A DNA stretch of 64,000 bases, taken from the NCBI GenBank assembly GCA_016025055.1, contig CP065590.1, forward strand, positions 4,340,001-4,404,000. Reading direction: 5' to 3'. This DNA is from Chryseobacterium indologenes (GTDB taxonomy: Bacteria > Bacteroidota > Bacteroidia > Flavobacteriales > Weeksellaceae). Shown piece after piece: positions 19,707-28,458 of the stretch; the first letter of the stretch is position 1, and each line of letters begins with the position of its first letter. The translations under genes were made by a program, and so were the position numbers. Below the pieces are notes generated by a model. The model made no database searches, was not told the DNA's origin, and saw nothing but the letters and a program-made list of their open reading frames with translations.

Positions 19707-20885
19707 TTACATATTTTCGATAACGATAGCAGAAGCACCTCCACCACCGTTGCAGATCGCTGCTGCCCCGTATTTAGCATTATTCTGCTTCAATACATTG
19801 ATCAATGTAACAATAATTCTTGAACCTGAACTTCCCAGCGGGTGTCCTAAAGCTACAGCTCCTCCGTTTACGTTTACTTTTGAAGCATCTAATCCCAAAA
19901 TTTTGTTATTCGCTAATCCTACTACAGAGAAAGCTTCATTAAATTCAAAGAAATCGATATCTGAAAGCTCCAGTCCTGCTTTTTTAAGAGCGATCGGCAA
20001 TGCTTTAGCCGGTGCTGTTGTAAAGTTTTCAGGTTCTTGTGCAGCATCTGCATAAGAAACGATTTTAGCCAGGGGTTTAAGGCCTAATTCTTCCATTTTT
20101 TCCTTAGAAACAAGAATTAAAGCAGAAGCTCCGTCATTCAAAGTAGAAGCATTGGCTGCAGTTACTGTACCTTCTTCTTTTTTGAAAACCGTAGGAAGAG
20201 TTCTGATTCTGTCGAAGTTGACAGCTTTATACTCTTCATCTTCAGCAAAGATCACAGGATCTCCTTTTCTCTGCGGAATGGAAACCGGTACGATTTCGTC
20301 ATTGAATTTACCTTCACTCCAGGCTTTTGCTGATCTGTTGTAAGATTCAATGGCAAAATTATCCTGATCTTCTCTGGTAATGGTATAATCTACCGCACAT
20401 TTCTCTGCACATACTCCCATATGTACCTTATTGTAAACATCGGTAAGACCATCCAGAACCATACCGTCCTGCATTTTGATATCGCCTAATTTTGTAGCAA
20501 CTCTTGCGTTATAATAGTGAGGAACCAAAGACATGTTTTCCATACCTCCGGCAACAATTACGTCTGCATCACCAGCTTTGATCGCTTGTGCAGCCATAGT
20601 TACAGCCTTCATTCCTGAAGCACATACCTTATTTACTGTAGTAGAGGGTGTATTGACTGAAAGGCCTGCTCCTAAAGCTACCTGACGTGCAGGTGCCTGT
20701 CCTTCTCCTGCCTGCAATACGTTCCCCATATAGATTTCCTGAACCTTGTTTGGGTCAAGACCAATTTTGTCTAATGCTCCTTTTACGGCAGTAGCTCCCA
20801 GTTTTGTAGCGGGAACTGTCGATAAGCTTCCCATAAAACTCCCCATAGGTGTTCTTACTGCGGAAACGATGAATACTTCTTTCAT
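19707..20885 (-). CDS. Acetyl-CoA C-acetyltransferase (thiolase)
   Basis: A 392-residue thiolase II. Nucleophile Cys88 is in NKVCASGMKAV, His348 in GGAVALGHPLGSSG and Cys378 in ICNGGGGASAIVIE; the start EVFIVSAVRTPMGSFMG is canonical. It condenses two acetyl-CoA to acetoacetyl-CoA or runs the reverse. It could feed the mevalonate pathway (the kinase lies 2 kb away) or act in fatty-acid or ketone degradation with the nearby electron-transfer flavoprotein. It begins a separate minus-strand unit and is preceded by a secreted-protein gene pair. Confidence 0.93.
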   Translation of the reverse strand: MKEVFIVSAVRTPMGSFMGSLSTVPATKLGATAVKGALDKIGLDPNKVQEIYMGNVLQAGEGQAPARQVALGAGLSVNTPSTTVNKVCASGMKAVTMAAQAIKAGDADVIVAGGMENMSLVPHYYNARVATKLGDIKMQDGMVLDGLTDVYNKVHMGVCAEKCAVDYTITREDQDNFAIESYNRSAKAWSEGKFNDEIVPVSIPQRKGDPVIFAEDEEYKAVNFDRIRTLPTVFKKEEGTVTAANASTLNDGASALILVSKEKMEELGLKPLAKIVSYADAAQEPENFTTAPAKALPIALKKAGLELSDIDFFEFNEAFSVVGLANNKILGLDASKVNVNGGAVALGHPLGSSGSRIIVTLINVLKQNNAKYGAAAICNGGGGASAIVIENM

Positions 20886-20947
20886 GTAGATAATTTTTAT
20901 TTTTAGCTAAAAAGGAACGAGTGTTCCACTTCGATAGATAGATTAAT

Positions 20948-21358
20948 TTATTTTTCTTTTATATAAACTACATCAAACTGAGAGCCCTCAATTTTCATGT
21001 TAATTTTAATCAGGTTATCCTGAGTAGCAACAATGGTGTTGCTGAAGACATCTCCGATCTGCGCAGGATCGTCTTTATCAGATTTCTCTGCAACAGTTGC
21101 TTTATAATGGCAATCGTCCTGAAACACGAGTGTTGATTTTATAAAATCTTTTCCGTTATTAAAATATTCAGTCTGGACGTTATCCTCAATGGTCATATAC
21201 CAGACAGATTCCGGATAGTTAACGCGCAGAAATTTACCTTCTTTAATCTGGGTACATCTCGGCGGGTTGTCGGGCTTTTTTTGATCGGTCGCCTGGGCCT
21301 GAGCCTGCAAAGCCAGCAATCCTAACATTCCTGTTGAAAATATTTTAAAAAAACTCAT
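20948..21358 (-). CDS. Secreted protein of unknown function
   Basis: A 136-residue protein with a signal peptide (MSFFKIFSTGMLGLLALQAQAQA). The mature part contains two cysteines about 48 residues apart (PPRCTQIKEGKF and FQDDCHYKATV), plausibly disulfide-bonded, in a lipocalin-like beta pattern. No family recognised. Its start is 2 bases after the stop of the membrane-protein gene at 21361, so the two are co-transcribed. Its stop is about 60 bases before the thiolase start. Confidence 0.65.
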   Translation of the reverse strand: MSFFKIFSTGMLGLLALQAQAQATDQKKPDNPPRCTQIKEGKFLRVNYPESVWYMTIEDNVQTEYFNNGKDFIKSTLVFQDDCHYKATVAEKSDKDDPAQIGDVFSNTIVATQDNLIKINMKIEGSQFDVVYIKEK

Positions 21359-21360
21359 AT

Positions 21361-21765
21361 TTATACCTTTCTGGTGTTATTTACTTTTTTACTATTTCCT
21401 GCAGCAACCATCAAAAAGGCTCCTAGAAATTCTATGATCCATCCCCACTTTAGCTTCACTATTCCTGCAAATGTTTCTCTCCAGGATTTAAAAGGTAAAA
21501 AGCTGAAATATTGCAGAGACTGCATTTTCACAGCAACCAGTGTTAAAGCAAATAAAAGAAGAAGAAGAACTCCAAAAAACCTTACTGTTTTTGCATTGTT
21601 ATTTACGATTCCAAAAGCTGCACATGCTGCAAAAACCCAGCAGGCAATGGCCAGATAATGGTCAAGTTTCCAGTAATTCCAGTTTCCGATCACAGGAACG
21701 TGCACCAGAGGAAGAAAACTTCCCACAACCACCAATAATAATCCTAATAATTGAATATTTTTCAT
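21361..21765 (-). CDS. Four-helix integral membrane protein, unknown
   Basis: A 134-residue protein with about four membrane helices (LLGLLLVVVGSFLPLVHVP, LAIACWVFAACAAFGIV, VRFFGVLLLLLFALTLVAV, WIIEFLGAFLMVAAG). The start at 21765 (MKNIQLLG) is preferred because the 27 upstream residues are poor and cross AT-rich non-coding DNA. It is coupled to the secreted protein downstream. Function not recognised. Confidence 0.65.
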   Translation of the reverse strand: MKNIQLLGLLLVVVGSFLPLVHVPVIGNWNYWKLDHYLAIACWVFAACAAFGIVNNNAKTVRFFGVLLLLLFALTLVAVKMQSLQYFSFLPFKSWRETFAGIVKLKWGWIIEFLGAFLMVAAGNSKKVNNTRKV

Positions 21766-22007
21766 ATTTACTAAAGTGCCAAAATACGAAAAAAAACACA
21801 TTTTCAAACCATCTGTTATCAATCTAAAAATTACATCTCCTAACACTCATTAGCTTCAATAAAAAACATATAAAAGTATATATTTATCAACAATACCAAC
21901 CATACGTTGATTTAATTGAAATTAAACATCTTACCGGATGTGCTTTTTATATTACTTTTTTCTATCCGGAAACCGGCATTAATGATTTGAATATTTTATA
22001 TAAAAAA

Positions 22008-22034
22008 ATTGCACTTCCTGTACGAAAGTGCAAT
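22008..22034 (-). terminator. Terminator of the nucleoside transporter gene
   Basis: 9-bp stem ATTGCACTT / AAGTGCAAT with a 9-base loop, followed on the minus strand by a run of T, 24 bases after the stop. Confidence 0.88.
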
Positions 22035-22058
22035 TCTGTATTTTACAATTATATCTGA

Positions 22059-23441
22059 TTAATGACTTACTGAAGATACGTCTTCAGGCTTGTGTTTATG
22101 CCTGAACAGTATCGCAAAAAATATGGCAAGAACCAACGCATAGATGGCAAAGGAAAGCCATATCTGCTGCCAGTCTTTTACCATTACGACAGTAGAAAGG
22201 CTGCCATCGGTATTTACTACGGTATTGAAACTATTTTTCAAAATCTCAATAAAAGTAGGGTTATCTGAAGTTGTATCCAGATAAGCAGACAGATCTGAAG
22301 CGGTAGTAAATTTACGGGTAAAGAACTTATCGATAGCCCAGCCTGCAATATAACTTCCAAATACAGCTCCAAAACCATTGGTCATCATCATAAACAATCC
22401 TTGTGCTGACGAACGGATCTTCTTATCTGTGGTGGTTTCTACGAAAAGGGAACCTGAGATATTAAAGAAGTCAAAAGCCATCCCGTACACAATGCAGGAA
22501 AGAATGATAAGAGATAATCCGAAACCTTCCGGAACTCCGTAGGCAAAGAATCCAAATCTCAACACCCATGCCAGCATAGACATCAGCATTACTTTTTTGA
22601 TCCCGAATTTCTTCAGGAAGAAAGGAATTGCCAAGATAAACAAGGTTTCTGAAACCTGAGAAATTGACATGATAATGGTTGATCTCTGTACGACAAAAGA
22701 GTCGGCATATTTAGGAAAATGGGCAAATTCACTTAAAAAGACATCTCCATAGGCGTTCGTTAGCTGAAGTGCTGCTCCCAAAAGCATGGAAAATAAAAAG
22801 AATAATGCCATTTTATAGCTTCCAAAAAGCTTAAATGCATTTAATCCTAACTGTTCGGATAACGGAGAGTTTTTATCGATTAATTTTTGCGGAGGACATT
22901 TCGGTAAGGTAAGCGCATAGATTCCTAAAAATATAGCTACCGCACCTCCAATGTAAAACTGACCTTCTGTTGCTTTGTTTCCACTAAGATTGGTGATCCA
23001 CATCGCTACAATAAAACCAATGGTTCCCCACACACGAATCGGCGGAAAATCTTTTACTACATCAAAATTATTATTTTTAAGAATGGTGTAGGAAATTGAG
23101 TTGGCCAAAGCAATGGTTGGCATATAAAAACACATTGCGACAAGCATTACCGAAAAAAATGAATTCGGGTCTGCAGAGTGCGGCAAAATGAAAAGAATAA
23201 TCCCATACAGGATATGTAATACTGAAAAAATACGCTCGGCGTTTACCCACCGGTCAGCAATAATTCCAGTAATGGTAGGCATGAAAATAGAAGCAATTCC
23301 CATGGTTCCGAAGACAGCACCAAACTGTGTTCCTTCCCAGTGTTTTGTGCCAAACCAGAAGTTTGCCATCGTAATCAGCCATGCTCCCCAAACGAAAAAC
23401 TGGAGAAAACTGAGGATGGTCAGTCGTAATTTTAAATTCAT
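22059..23441 (-). CDS. Nucleoside:proton symporter, NupG-like MFS
   Basis: A 460-residue, twelve-helix MFS transporter. The N-terminus LRLTILSFLQFFVWGAWLITMANFWF is characteristic of the NupG/XapB nucleoside permease branch, as are IMSISQVSETLFILAIPFFLKKFGIKKVML and GVPEGFGLSLIILSCIVYGMAFDFFNISGSLFVE. It should import nucleosides across the inner membrane with protons. It starts 22 bases after the bifunctional nuclease stop on the same strand, so they may be co-transcribed, and it ends at a terminator. Confidence 0.87.
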   Translation of the reverse strand: MNLKLRLTILSFLQFFVWGAWLITMANFWFGTKHWEGTQFGAVFGTMGIASIFMPTITGIIADRWVNAERIFSVLHILYGIILFILPHSADPNSFFSVMLVAMCFYMPTIALANSISYTILKNNNFDVVKDFPPIRVWGTIGFIVAMWITNLSGNKATEGQFYIGGAVAIFLGIYALTLPKCPPQKLIDKNSPLSEQLGLNAFKLFGSYKMALFFLFSMLLGAALQLTNAYGDVFLSEFAHFPKYADSFVVQRSTIIMSISQVSETLFILAIPFFLKKFGIKKVMLMSMLAWVLRFGFFAYGVPEGFGLSLIILSCIVYGMAFDFFNISGSLFVETTTDKKIRSSAQGLFMMMTNGFGAVFGSYIAGWAIDKFFTRKFTTASDLSAYLDTTSDNPTFIEILKNSFNTVVNTDGSLSTVVMVKDWQQIWLSFAIYALVLAIFFAILFRHKHKPEDVSSVSH

Positions 23442-23463
23442 AGTTTATATAAAATATCTCTTT

Positions 23464-24063
23464 TTAGTCAATTTTCTTTTTCCTCCTCTTGATTTCTTCC
23501 TGAATTTCAAGGGCCGTATCATAATCTTCTTCTTTAACAGCATCATCGAGTAATTTCTGAAGCTCTTCCATAGAAAGGGACTTCAGATTATCTTCAGTCT
23601 GTACTGTTTCTGAGAAGCCCTGTTCTTCTTTTGAAACATCTTCCAGTTCCAGTAAAATTCCGGCTTCATTTAAAACCTGCTGTGTGGTAAAAATAGGCGC
23701 GTCAAATCGTACGGCCATTGCAACAGCATCAGAAGTTCTGGCATCAAGAATGAGTTCTTCTTCGGTAACTTTATTTTTGAAGTTAATATTTGAAAAGAAA
23801 ACACCATCTACAATTTGGTAAATGATAACAGAAACCAATTCGTAATTGGCAGAAACTATAAATTTTGTGAATAAGTCATGGGTAAGTGGACGCGGTGGAT
23901 GGATGTCTTTTTCCAGTCCGAGAGAGATAGACTGAGCTTCGAAATTTCCTATAACAACAGGTAATTTTATGTGTGTTTCTTCATGCTCCAGTAACAATGC
24001 GTACGCCCCCGATTGGGTTTGGCTGTACGATATTCCGCGAATAATTAGCTGCTTATAATCCAT
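23464..24063 (-). CDS. Bifunctional nuclease (BFN/DUF151) with C-terminal UVR motif
   Basis: A 199-residue protein. Residues 1-140 form the DUF151/BFN domain (LLLEHEETHIKLPVVIGNFEAQSISLGLE; ELILDARTSDAVAMAVRFDAPIFT). A short acidic linker leads to a UvrB/UvrC-type motif, SMEELQKLLDDAVKEEDYDTALEIQEEIKRRKKK. This domain order is common in Bacteroidota. Plant BFN1 homologues have RNase/DNase activity; the bacterial role is unclear. It sits 22 bases upstream of the nucleoside permease, which could link nucleic-acid breakdown to uptake, but this is inference. Confidence 0.85.
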   Translation of the reverse strand: MDYKQLIIRGISYSQTQSGAYALLLEHEETHIKLPVVIGNFEAQSISLGLEKDIHPPRPLTHDLFTKFIVSANYELVSVIIYQIVDGVFFSNINFKNKVTEEELILDARTSDAVAMAVRFDAPIFTTQQVLNEAGILLELEDVSKEEQGFSETVQTEDNLKSLSMEELQKLLDDAVKEEDYDTALEIQEEIKRRKKKID

Positions 24064-24113
24064 AATTGCAAATATAGATTAATTTTTTATTGTGATTTTA
24101 CTTTTTACACAAA

Positions 24114-24143
24114 AATAAAAGCCCGGAAAGCCGAGCTTTTATT
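24114..24143 (-). terminator. Terminator of the etfBA operon
   Basis: Stem AATAAAAGC-CGG / CCG-GCTTTTATT with one mismatch and loop AAAG, about 100 bases after the etfA stop. Confidence 0.7.
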
Positions 24144-24243
24144 GTATTATATCCGATTCAATGGTGATTATGAATTTTCTTTCTCCCATCCTTTGAATAA
24201 ACAATCGATTGGCGGGTCGGATTCAGTATTACCATTTATCTTT

Positions 24244-25191
24244 TTATCCTTTTAACGCCTTGATTTTCTCTGTTAATGCAGGAATGATCTGGAAGGCATC
24301 TCCTACTACCCCGTAATCGGCAGATTTGAAGAATGGTGCTTCTGCGTCGTTGTTGATTACTACGATAGTTTTTGAAGAGTTTACTCCGGCAAGATGCTGG
24401 ATAGCTCCTGAAATACCAATAGCAATATAAAGGTTTGGAGCGATAGCTTTACCCGTTTGTCCCACGTGCTCAGTGTGAGGTCTCCATCCGATATCAGAAA
24501 CCGGCTTAGAACATGCTGTAGCAGCTCCTAAAACGTTTGCCAGATCTTCAACCATTCCCCAGTTTTCAGGACCTTTCATCCCTCTTCCTGCAGAAACAAC
24601 GATCTCAGCTTCTTTAAGGTCTAATTTACCTGAGCTCTGCTCATGAGAGATCACTTTAGTGTCTTCATTAGCTACAGAAAGGTTTTTAACTTCTTCTGAA
24701 CCTGATACAGCGTTTTCTTTAACACCGAAAGCATTCTGAGAAACGGTAACGATTACTCCGTTTCCTTCAGCTTTTGCATGCATGAACCCTTTTCCTGAGA
24801 ATGCTCTTCTTTTTACCTGGAAAGGCGAAAGGCTTTCAGGAGCTTCCAAAGCATTGGTAATTAAAGAATAATTCTTCATTACTGCCAGCATTGGAGCGAT
24901 TGAAGAAGCGTCTGTCGTGTGAGGGAAAACGATAATGTTTCCGTCTGCCACTTCGCTTACTGCCTGAGCATATGCTTTAGCAGAGAAGCTTTTAAGACCT
25001 TCGTCTTTGATATTGATTACATTGGATGCTCCATATTTGTATAATAAATCTGAAGAATCCGTAGGGTTTACAGAGATTGCCGTAACGGTATCTCCTGCTT
25101 TATCTGCAACAGCTTTAGCATAAGAAACTGCTTCAAAAGCTGCTTTTTTGTAAACTCCGTTTATATTTTCTGCGTATACGAATACTGCCAT
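24244..25191 (-). CDS. etfA: Electron transfer flavoprotein subunit alpha
   Basis: A 315-residue ETF alpha chain that binds FAD and passes electrons from acyl-CoA dehydrogenases toward the quinone pool. The C-terminal FAD-binding region is clear: [38 protein letters not shown], then [41 protein letters not shown]. It lies 42 bases downstream of etfB, and the pair ends at a hairpin. Normal length, no anomalies. Confidence 0.95.
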   Translation of the reverse strand: MAVFVYAENINGVYKKAAFEAVSYAKAVADKAGDTVTAISVNPTDSSDLLYKYGASNVINIKDEGLKSFSAKAYAQAVSEVADGNIIVFPHTTDASSIAPMLAVMKNYSLITNALEAPESLSPFQVKRRAFSGKGFMHAKAEGNGVIVTVSQNAFGVKENAVSGSEEVKNLSVANEDTKVISHEQSSGKLDLKEAEIVVSAGRGMKGPENWGMVEDLANVLGAATACSKPVSDIGWRPHTEHVGQTGKAIAPNLYIAIGISGAIQHLAGVNSSKTIVVINNDAEAPFFKSADYGVVGDAFQIIPALTEKIKALKG

Positions 25192-25233
25192 TTTCTTAAA
25201 TTTAAAGATTAAAAAATTAAAGGATTAAAAAGA

Positions 25234-25980
25234 TTAGATCACTTTAGCTTCCTCGTGAAGCAGTCTTACCAATTCATCTAAATTATCCGGAGAAACCATT
25301 TTCACAGCTGCTCTTGCAGGCACGCTGTCATAAGATACTCCCTGAACTTTTACTTCAGAAGAAGTAGGCTCTACCACCTGCAAAGGTTTTGTTCTTGCAG
25401 ACATAATTCCTCTCATATTAGGAATGATAAGGTCTTTCTCGTCTACTAATCCTTTCTGGCCTGCAATAATTGCCGGTAATTTTACAGAGATAGTTTCTTT
25501 ACCTCCTTCAATTTCTCTTACTGCAGTAGCTTCACTTCCGTTCACATCCAGTCCTACAGATGCATTTACGAAAGGCTGGTTTAATAATTGGGCCACCATT
25601 CCCGGAACAGAGCCTCCGTTATAATCGATAGATTCTTTACCACAAAGAATCAGGTCATATCCTCCGTTTTGAGCTACTGCAGCGATTTCTTTCGCTGTAG
25701 AATAGCTGTCTTTAGGATCAAGATTTACTCTTACAGCATCATTAGCTCCGATCGCTAAAGCTTTTCTGATGACAGGTTCTGTAGCGGCATCTCCAACATT
25801 AATTACTGTTACGGTAGCCCCCTGAGATTCCTGAAGTTTAATTGCCTTTGTCAACGCAAATTCGTCTAGCGGGTTGATTACCCACTGAATTCCGTTTTTG
25901 TCGAAAGCAGATTTATCTGCTGTAAAGTTAATTTTGGAAGTAGTATCCGGAACACTACTAATACAAACTAATATTTTCAT
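25234..25980 (-). CDS. etfB: Electron transfer flavoprotein subunit beta
   Basis: A 248-residue ETF beta chain. Typical segments are MKILVCISSVPDTTSKINFTAD, NPLDEFALTKAIKLQE, the nucleotide-binding LILCGKESIDYNGGSVPGMVAQLL, and the C-terminal SVKLPAIIAGQKGLVDEKDLIIPNMRGIMSARTKPL recognition-loop region. It forms the heterodimer with EtfA and is first in the two-gene operon. It may act with acyl-CoA dehydrogenases of beta-oxidation or branched-chain amino acid breakdown; mutA and an E2 gene elsewhere in the window fit this. Confidence 0.95.
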   Translation of the reverse strand: MKILVCISSVPDTTSKINFTADKSAFDKNGIQWVINPLDEFALTKAIKLQESQGATVTVINVGDAATEPVIRKALAIGANDAVRVNLDPKDSYSTAKEIAAVAQNGGYDLILCGKESIDYNGGSVPGMVAQLLNQPFVNASVGLDVNGSEATAVREIEGGKETISVKLPAIIAGQKGLVDEKDLIIPNMRGIMSARTKPLQVVEPTSSEVKVQGVSYDSVPARAAVKMVSPDNLDELVRLLHEEAKVI

Positions 25981-26177
25981 ATGTTGTTCTTAATTTTTTT
26001 ATTTGGTAGATGTAACCTTTCGGTTGCATGTGTACTATTTTATTTTCCCTCTCCAGGCACAAAATATTGAAAGTTTATGCAGAGATTTTGTTCGAATTAA
26101 TTTTTGCTAATATAAATAAAAAATATATTATGCATGCATAATACTTATTAATTTATTATTCAATACATTAAATGTAC

Positions 26178-26885
26178 TTATTTAGCAGGTTGTGTTGCTC
26201 TAAACTCTATTTTGCTGGGCAAAACCCTCGGATTCATCTTTACAATATCCAGTATCAGATCTCCCATATCCTGTGGCTGAATCTTCCAGCTGTCTTTTTC
26301 CGAAGGAGTATTTCCGTTGAAATGAGTGGCAACGGAACCCGGCATGATCACAGTTGATTTGATGTTATATTTTCTAAGGTCAATCATAGCAGCCTGTGTA
26401 AAACCTACTACACCGAATTTTGACGCATTATATCCTGTTCCGTTTTCAAAGAAATTGGCGCCTGCCAGGCTTGAAATCGTGATATAATAGCCTTCGGTCT
26501 TTTTAAGCTGTTCCACAGATGCTTTTAAAGTATAAAAAACACCTGTCAGGTTTGTGTCTATCATATCATTCCATTCTTCAGCTGTAAGCTCGTCTACAGG
26601 CTTAAATATCCCCAGCCCTGCGTTGGCAATCACATAATCAAGTCTTCCGAATTTTTCAAGCACGTACCGTACTGCTTCCTGCTCGCTTTCAAGACTTCTC
26701 ACGTCGGAAACAATCCCCAGTACATTTTCCGAATACTGTCTGAGTTCTTCCTCAGCTTTCAAGACATCTTCTCTCTTTCTTCCTGAAAACGCTACGGAAA
26801 TACCATTTTCAAGCAAAACTTTAGCAATCCCGAACCCTATTCCTTTGGTTCCTCCCGTTATATAAGCTGTTTTAATTTCTGACAT
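26178..26885 (-). CDS. Short-chain dehydrogenase/reductase
   Basis: A 235-residue classical SDR. NAD(P)-binding TGGTKGIGFG at residues 10-19, NAG at 88-90, catalytic Ser138/139 in ITISSLAG and YxxxK at Tyr152-Lys156 (GYNASKFG). Positively charged residues after the second strand (GRKRED) suggest NADP preference. Cytoplasmic and monocistronic. Substrate cannot be inferred from the sequence. Confidence 0.88.
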   Translation of the reverse strand: MSEIKTAYITGGTKGIGFGIAKVLLENGISVAFSGRKREDVLKAEEELRQYSENVLGIVSDVRSLESEQEAVRYVLEKFGRLDYVIANAGLGIFKPVDELTAEEWNDMIDTNLTGVFYTLKASVEQLKKTEGYYITISSLAGANFFENGTGYNASKFGVVGFTQAAMIDLRKYNIKSTVIMPGSVATHFNGNTPSEKDSWKIQPQDMGDLILDIVKMNPRVLPSKIEFRATQPAK

Positions 26886-26911
26886 ACGTAAAATTTAATG
26901 CTCTAAAATAA

Positions 26912-26933
26912 CAAAAACGCTCCAATTGGAGCG
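26912..26933 (-). terminator. Terminator downstream of the T9SS-tail remnant
   Basis: Perfect palindrome CGCTCCAATTGGAGCG followed on the minus strand by TTTTTG. It lies 22 bases beyond the stop of the orphan tail, so it was probably that lost gene's terminator. Confidence 0.75.
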
Positions 26934-26954
26934 CTACAATGAGACTAAGATTTA

Positions 26955-27040
26955 TCAGTTATTTTTTATAAACTTTATACCGGTTTTACCTTCATCTGTT
27001 TCCATAGTAATGAGATAACTTCCGGCCATCACATTTTTAA
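26955..27040 (-). pseudogene. Orphan type IX secretion C-terminal tail (gene remnant)
   Basis: The minus-strand reading FKNVMAGSYLITMETDEG then KTGIKFIKNN-stop matches the end of T9SS type A sorting domains. It closely parallels the tail DLPAGEYILTIETDAKIFTEKFIKK of the neighbouring gene at 27245. No start codon or recognisable body lies upstream; the DNA up to 27240 is AT-rich and frame-poor. It looks like the surviving end of a second, tandem T9SS cargo gene. Confidence 0.6.
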
Positions 27041-27244
27041 ATTTGTCTATGAAAGGTAGAAACTCTCCTATTGTATTCCAAACTAAAAATGCAAATAGTA
27101 TGAAAACAAGCCAGAATGAGCAATAAAAAGGTATTTAACTTGTTTAATTTTAAAAAAAAATCAGTTTTGATGAATATTTTACAGTTTCGGAAATTAAAAA
27201 ACAAATCACCATTTCCATTTTTTACAATACAATATAAACTTTAC

Positions 27245-28162
27245 TTATTTTTTTATAAACTTCTCTGTAAAAATTTTGGCATCTGTTTCTATAGTAAGAA
27301 TATATTCTCCCGCAGGTAAGTCCTCTACTTTTATCTGATTTTCATGGAGCCTGACATCAACGCTTTTCCCCGTCAGTTCGATGGCTTTTACCTGTCTGAT
27401 CTTATGTAGGGTCCTTATTTTCACCACATCTGATGAGGGATTCGGATAAAGCTGTATCTCCTTTTCAGCCGGCTTAGAATCTTTGACAGCCATCATCAGT
27501 TCGGTATTGATCTTAATATTATCCACATACGCTGTCCCTACAGCATTGTCGTGTACAAAACGGAGCTGATCAATATTAACGGGATTTACAACCGTTCCTG
27601 TGAAAACCTGTACGTCATTAAGATAGTATTTTACCTCCGCAGGCGTCCCGACTACCTTGAATCTGTACCAGGTATCAGGAGACCAGTTTCCTGAAGCCGG
27701 AACAAGTGTCTGAATTCCTGACAGTGTATGTAAAACTTTGATCCCACCTGTATTGTCAAAATCCATCCTGACAATATATTGCTCTCCGAGGGCATCCATC
27801 GCCTGAAATCCAAACACGGAACCATCAAGCTGGGACATATTAATATCAAATGAAACGGAGAAGTTCGAAAAATCAAGAGGCGTCTGCAGGTTGTAAAATC
27901 CTCCGATAATGGGTTCCGTCTGAGTTCCAAAAACCGGTTCTTTAACGATCTTTAGAGAATAGTTACCAGCACTGGCCATATCCTGACTGATCATCTGATG
28001 GGTTACATTGGCGGGTATATCTCCTGTTGGAGTACTGATCCACAATCCCTGCCCGTTAATATCACCTGTTGTAAAGCCTTCATAATCTTCAAAAGAGACT
28101 GATTGTTGTGCTATAGAAAGCGCAGAAAGCAAAGAAAATGCAATTGAGTAAAATGTTTTCAT
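27245..28162 (-). CDS. Secreted protein with T9SS type A sorting domain
   Basis: 305 residues. Signal peptide MKTFYSIAFSLLSALSIAQQ; a central lectin-like beta-sandwich (YNLQTPLDFSNFSVSFDINM, WYRFKVVGTPAEVKYYLNDVQVF, DQLRFVHDNAVGTAYVDNIKI); and a C-terminal T9SS signal starting YPNPSSDVVKI and ending PAGEYILTIETDAKIFTEKFIKK. It should cross the outer membrane through the type IX system and be released or attached. The start at 28162 is chosen for the signal peptide; 26 upstream codons are discarded. Ligand unknown. Confidence 0.82.
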   Translation of the reverse strand: MKTFYSIAFSLLSALSIAQQSVSFEDYEGFTTGDINGQGLWISTPTGDIPANVTHQMISQDMASAGNYSLKIVKEPVFGTQTEPIIGGFYNLQTPLDFSNFSVSFDINMSQLDGSVFGFQAMDALGEQYIVRMDFDNTGGIKVLHTLSGIQTLVPASGNWSPDTWYRFKVVGTPAEVKYYLNDVQVFTGTVVNPVNIDQLRFVHDNAVGTAYVDNIKINTELMMAVKDSKPAEKEIQLYPNPSSDVVKIRTLHKIRQVKAIELTGKSVDVRLHENQIKVEDLPAGEYILTIETDAKIFTEKFIKK

Positions 28163-28406
28163 AAAATTCAAGTTTTGTATTAAAATTATAAACTTTCCTT
28201 GGATAGTGAAATAACTTACTAATAAATAAAAATAAATCATTTATTATCAATGAATTTAATTTTTATTAACTAATAATTCAAACTTATAACATTATTAAGT
28301 ATAAAATAAAAATATCTGCCTTCTTTTCTGTAAATAAATCTCTTGCCAGCGAAACATGGAATCTAGTGAGACAGAAACCAGTTTTTCCTGCATACTTCCC
28401 TAAACT

Positions 28407-28442
28407 AAAACAAGCCGTCTCATTTCTGAAACAGCTTGTTTT
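28407..28442 (-). terminator. Terminator of the M20 dipeptidase gene
   Basis: 9-bp stem AAAACAAGC / GCTTGTTTT enclosing an 18-base loop, 17 bases after the stop. The T tract is modest. Confidence 0.6.
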
Positions 28443-28458
28443 TATAGGAAGCAAAATG

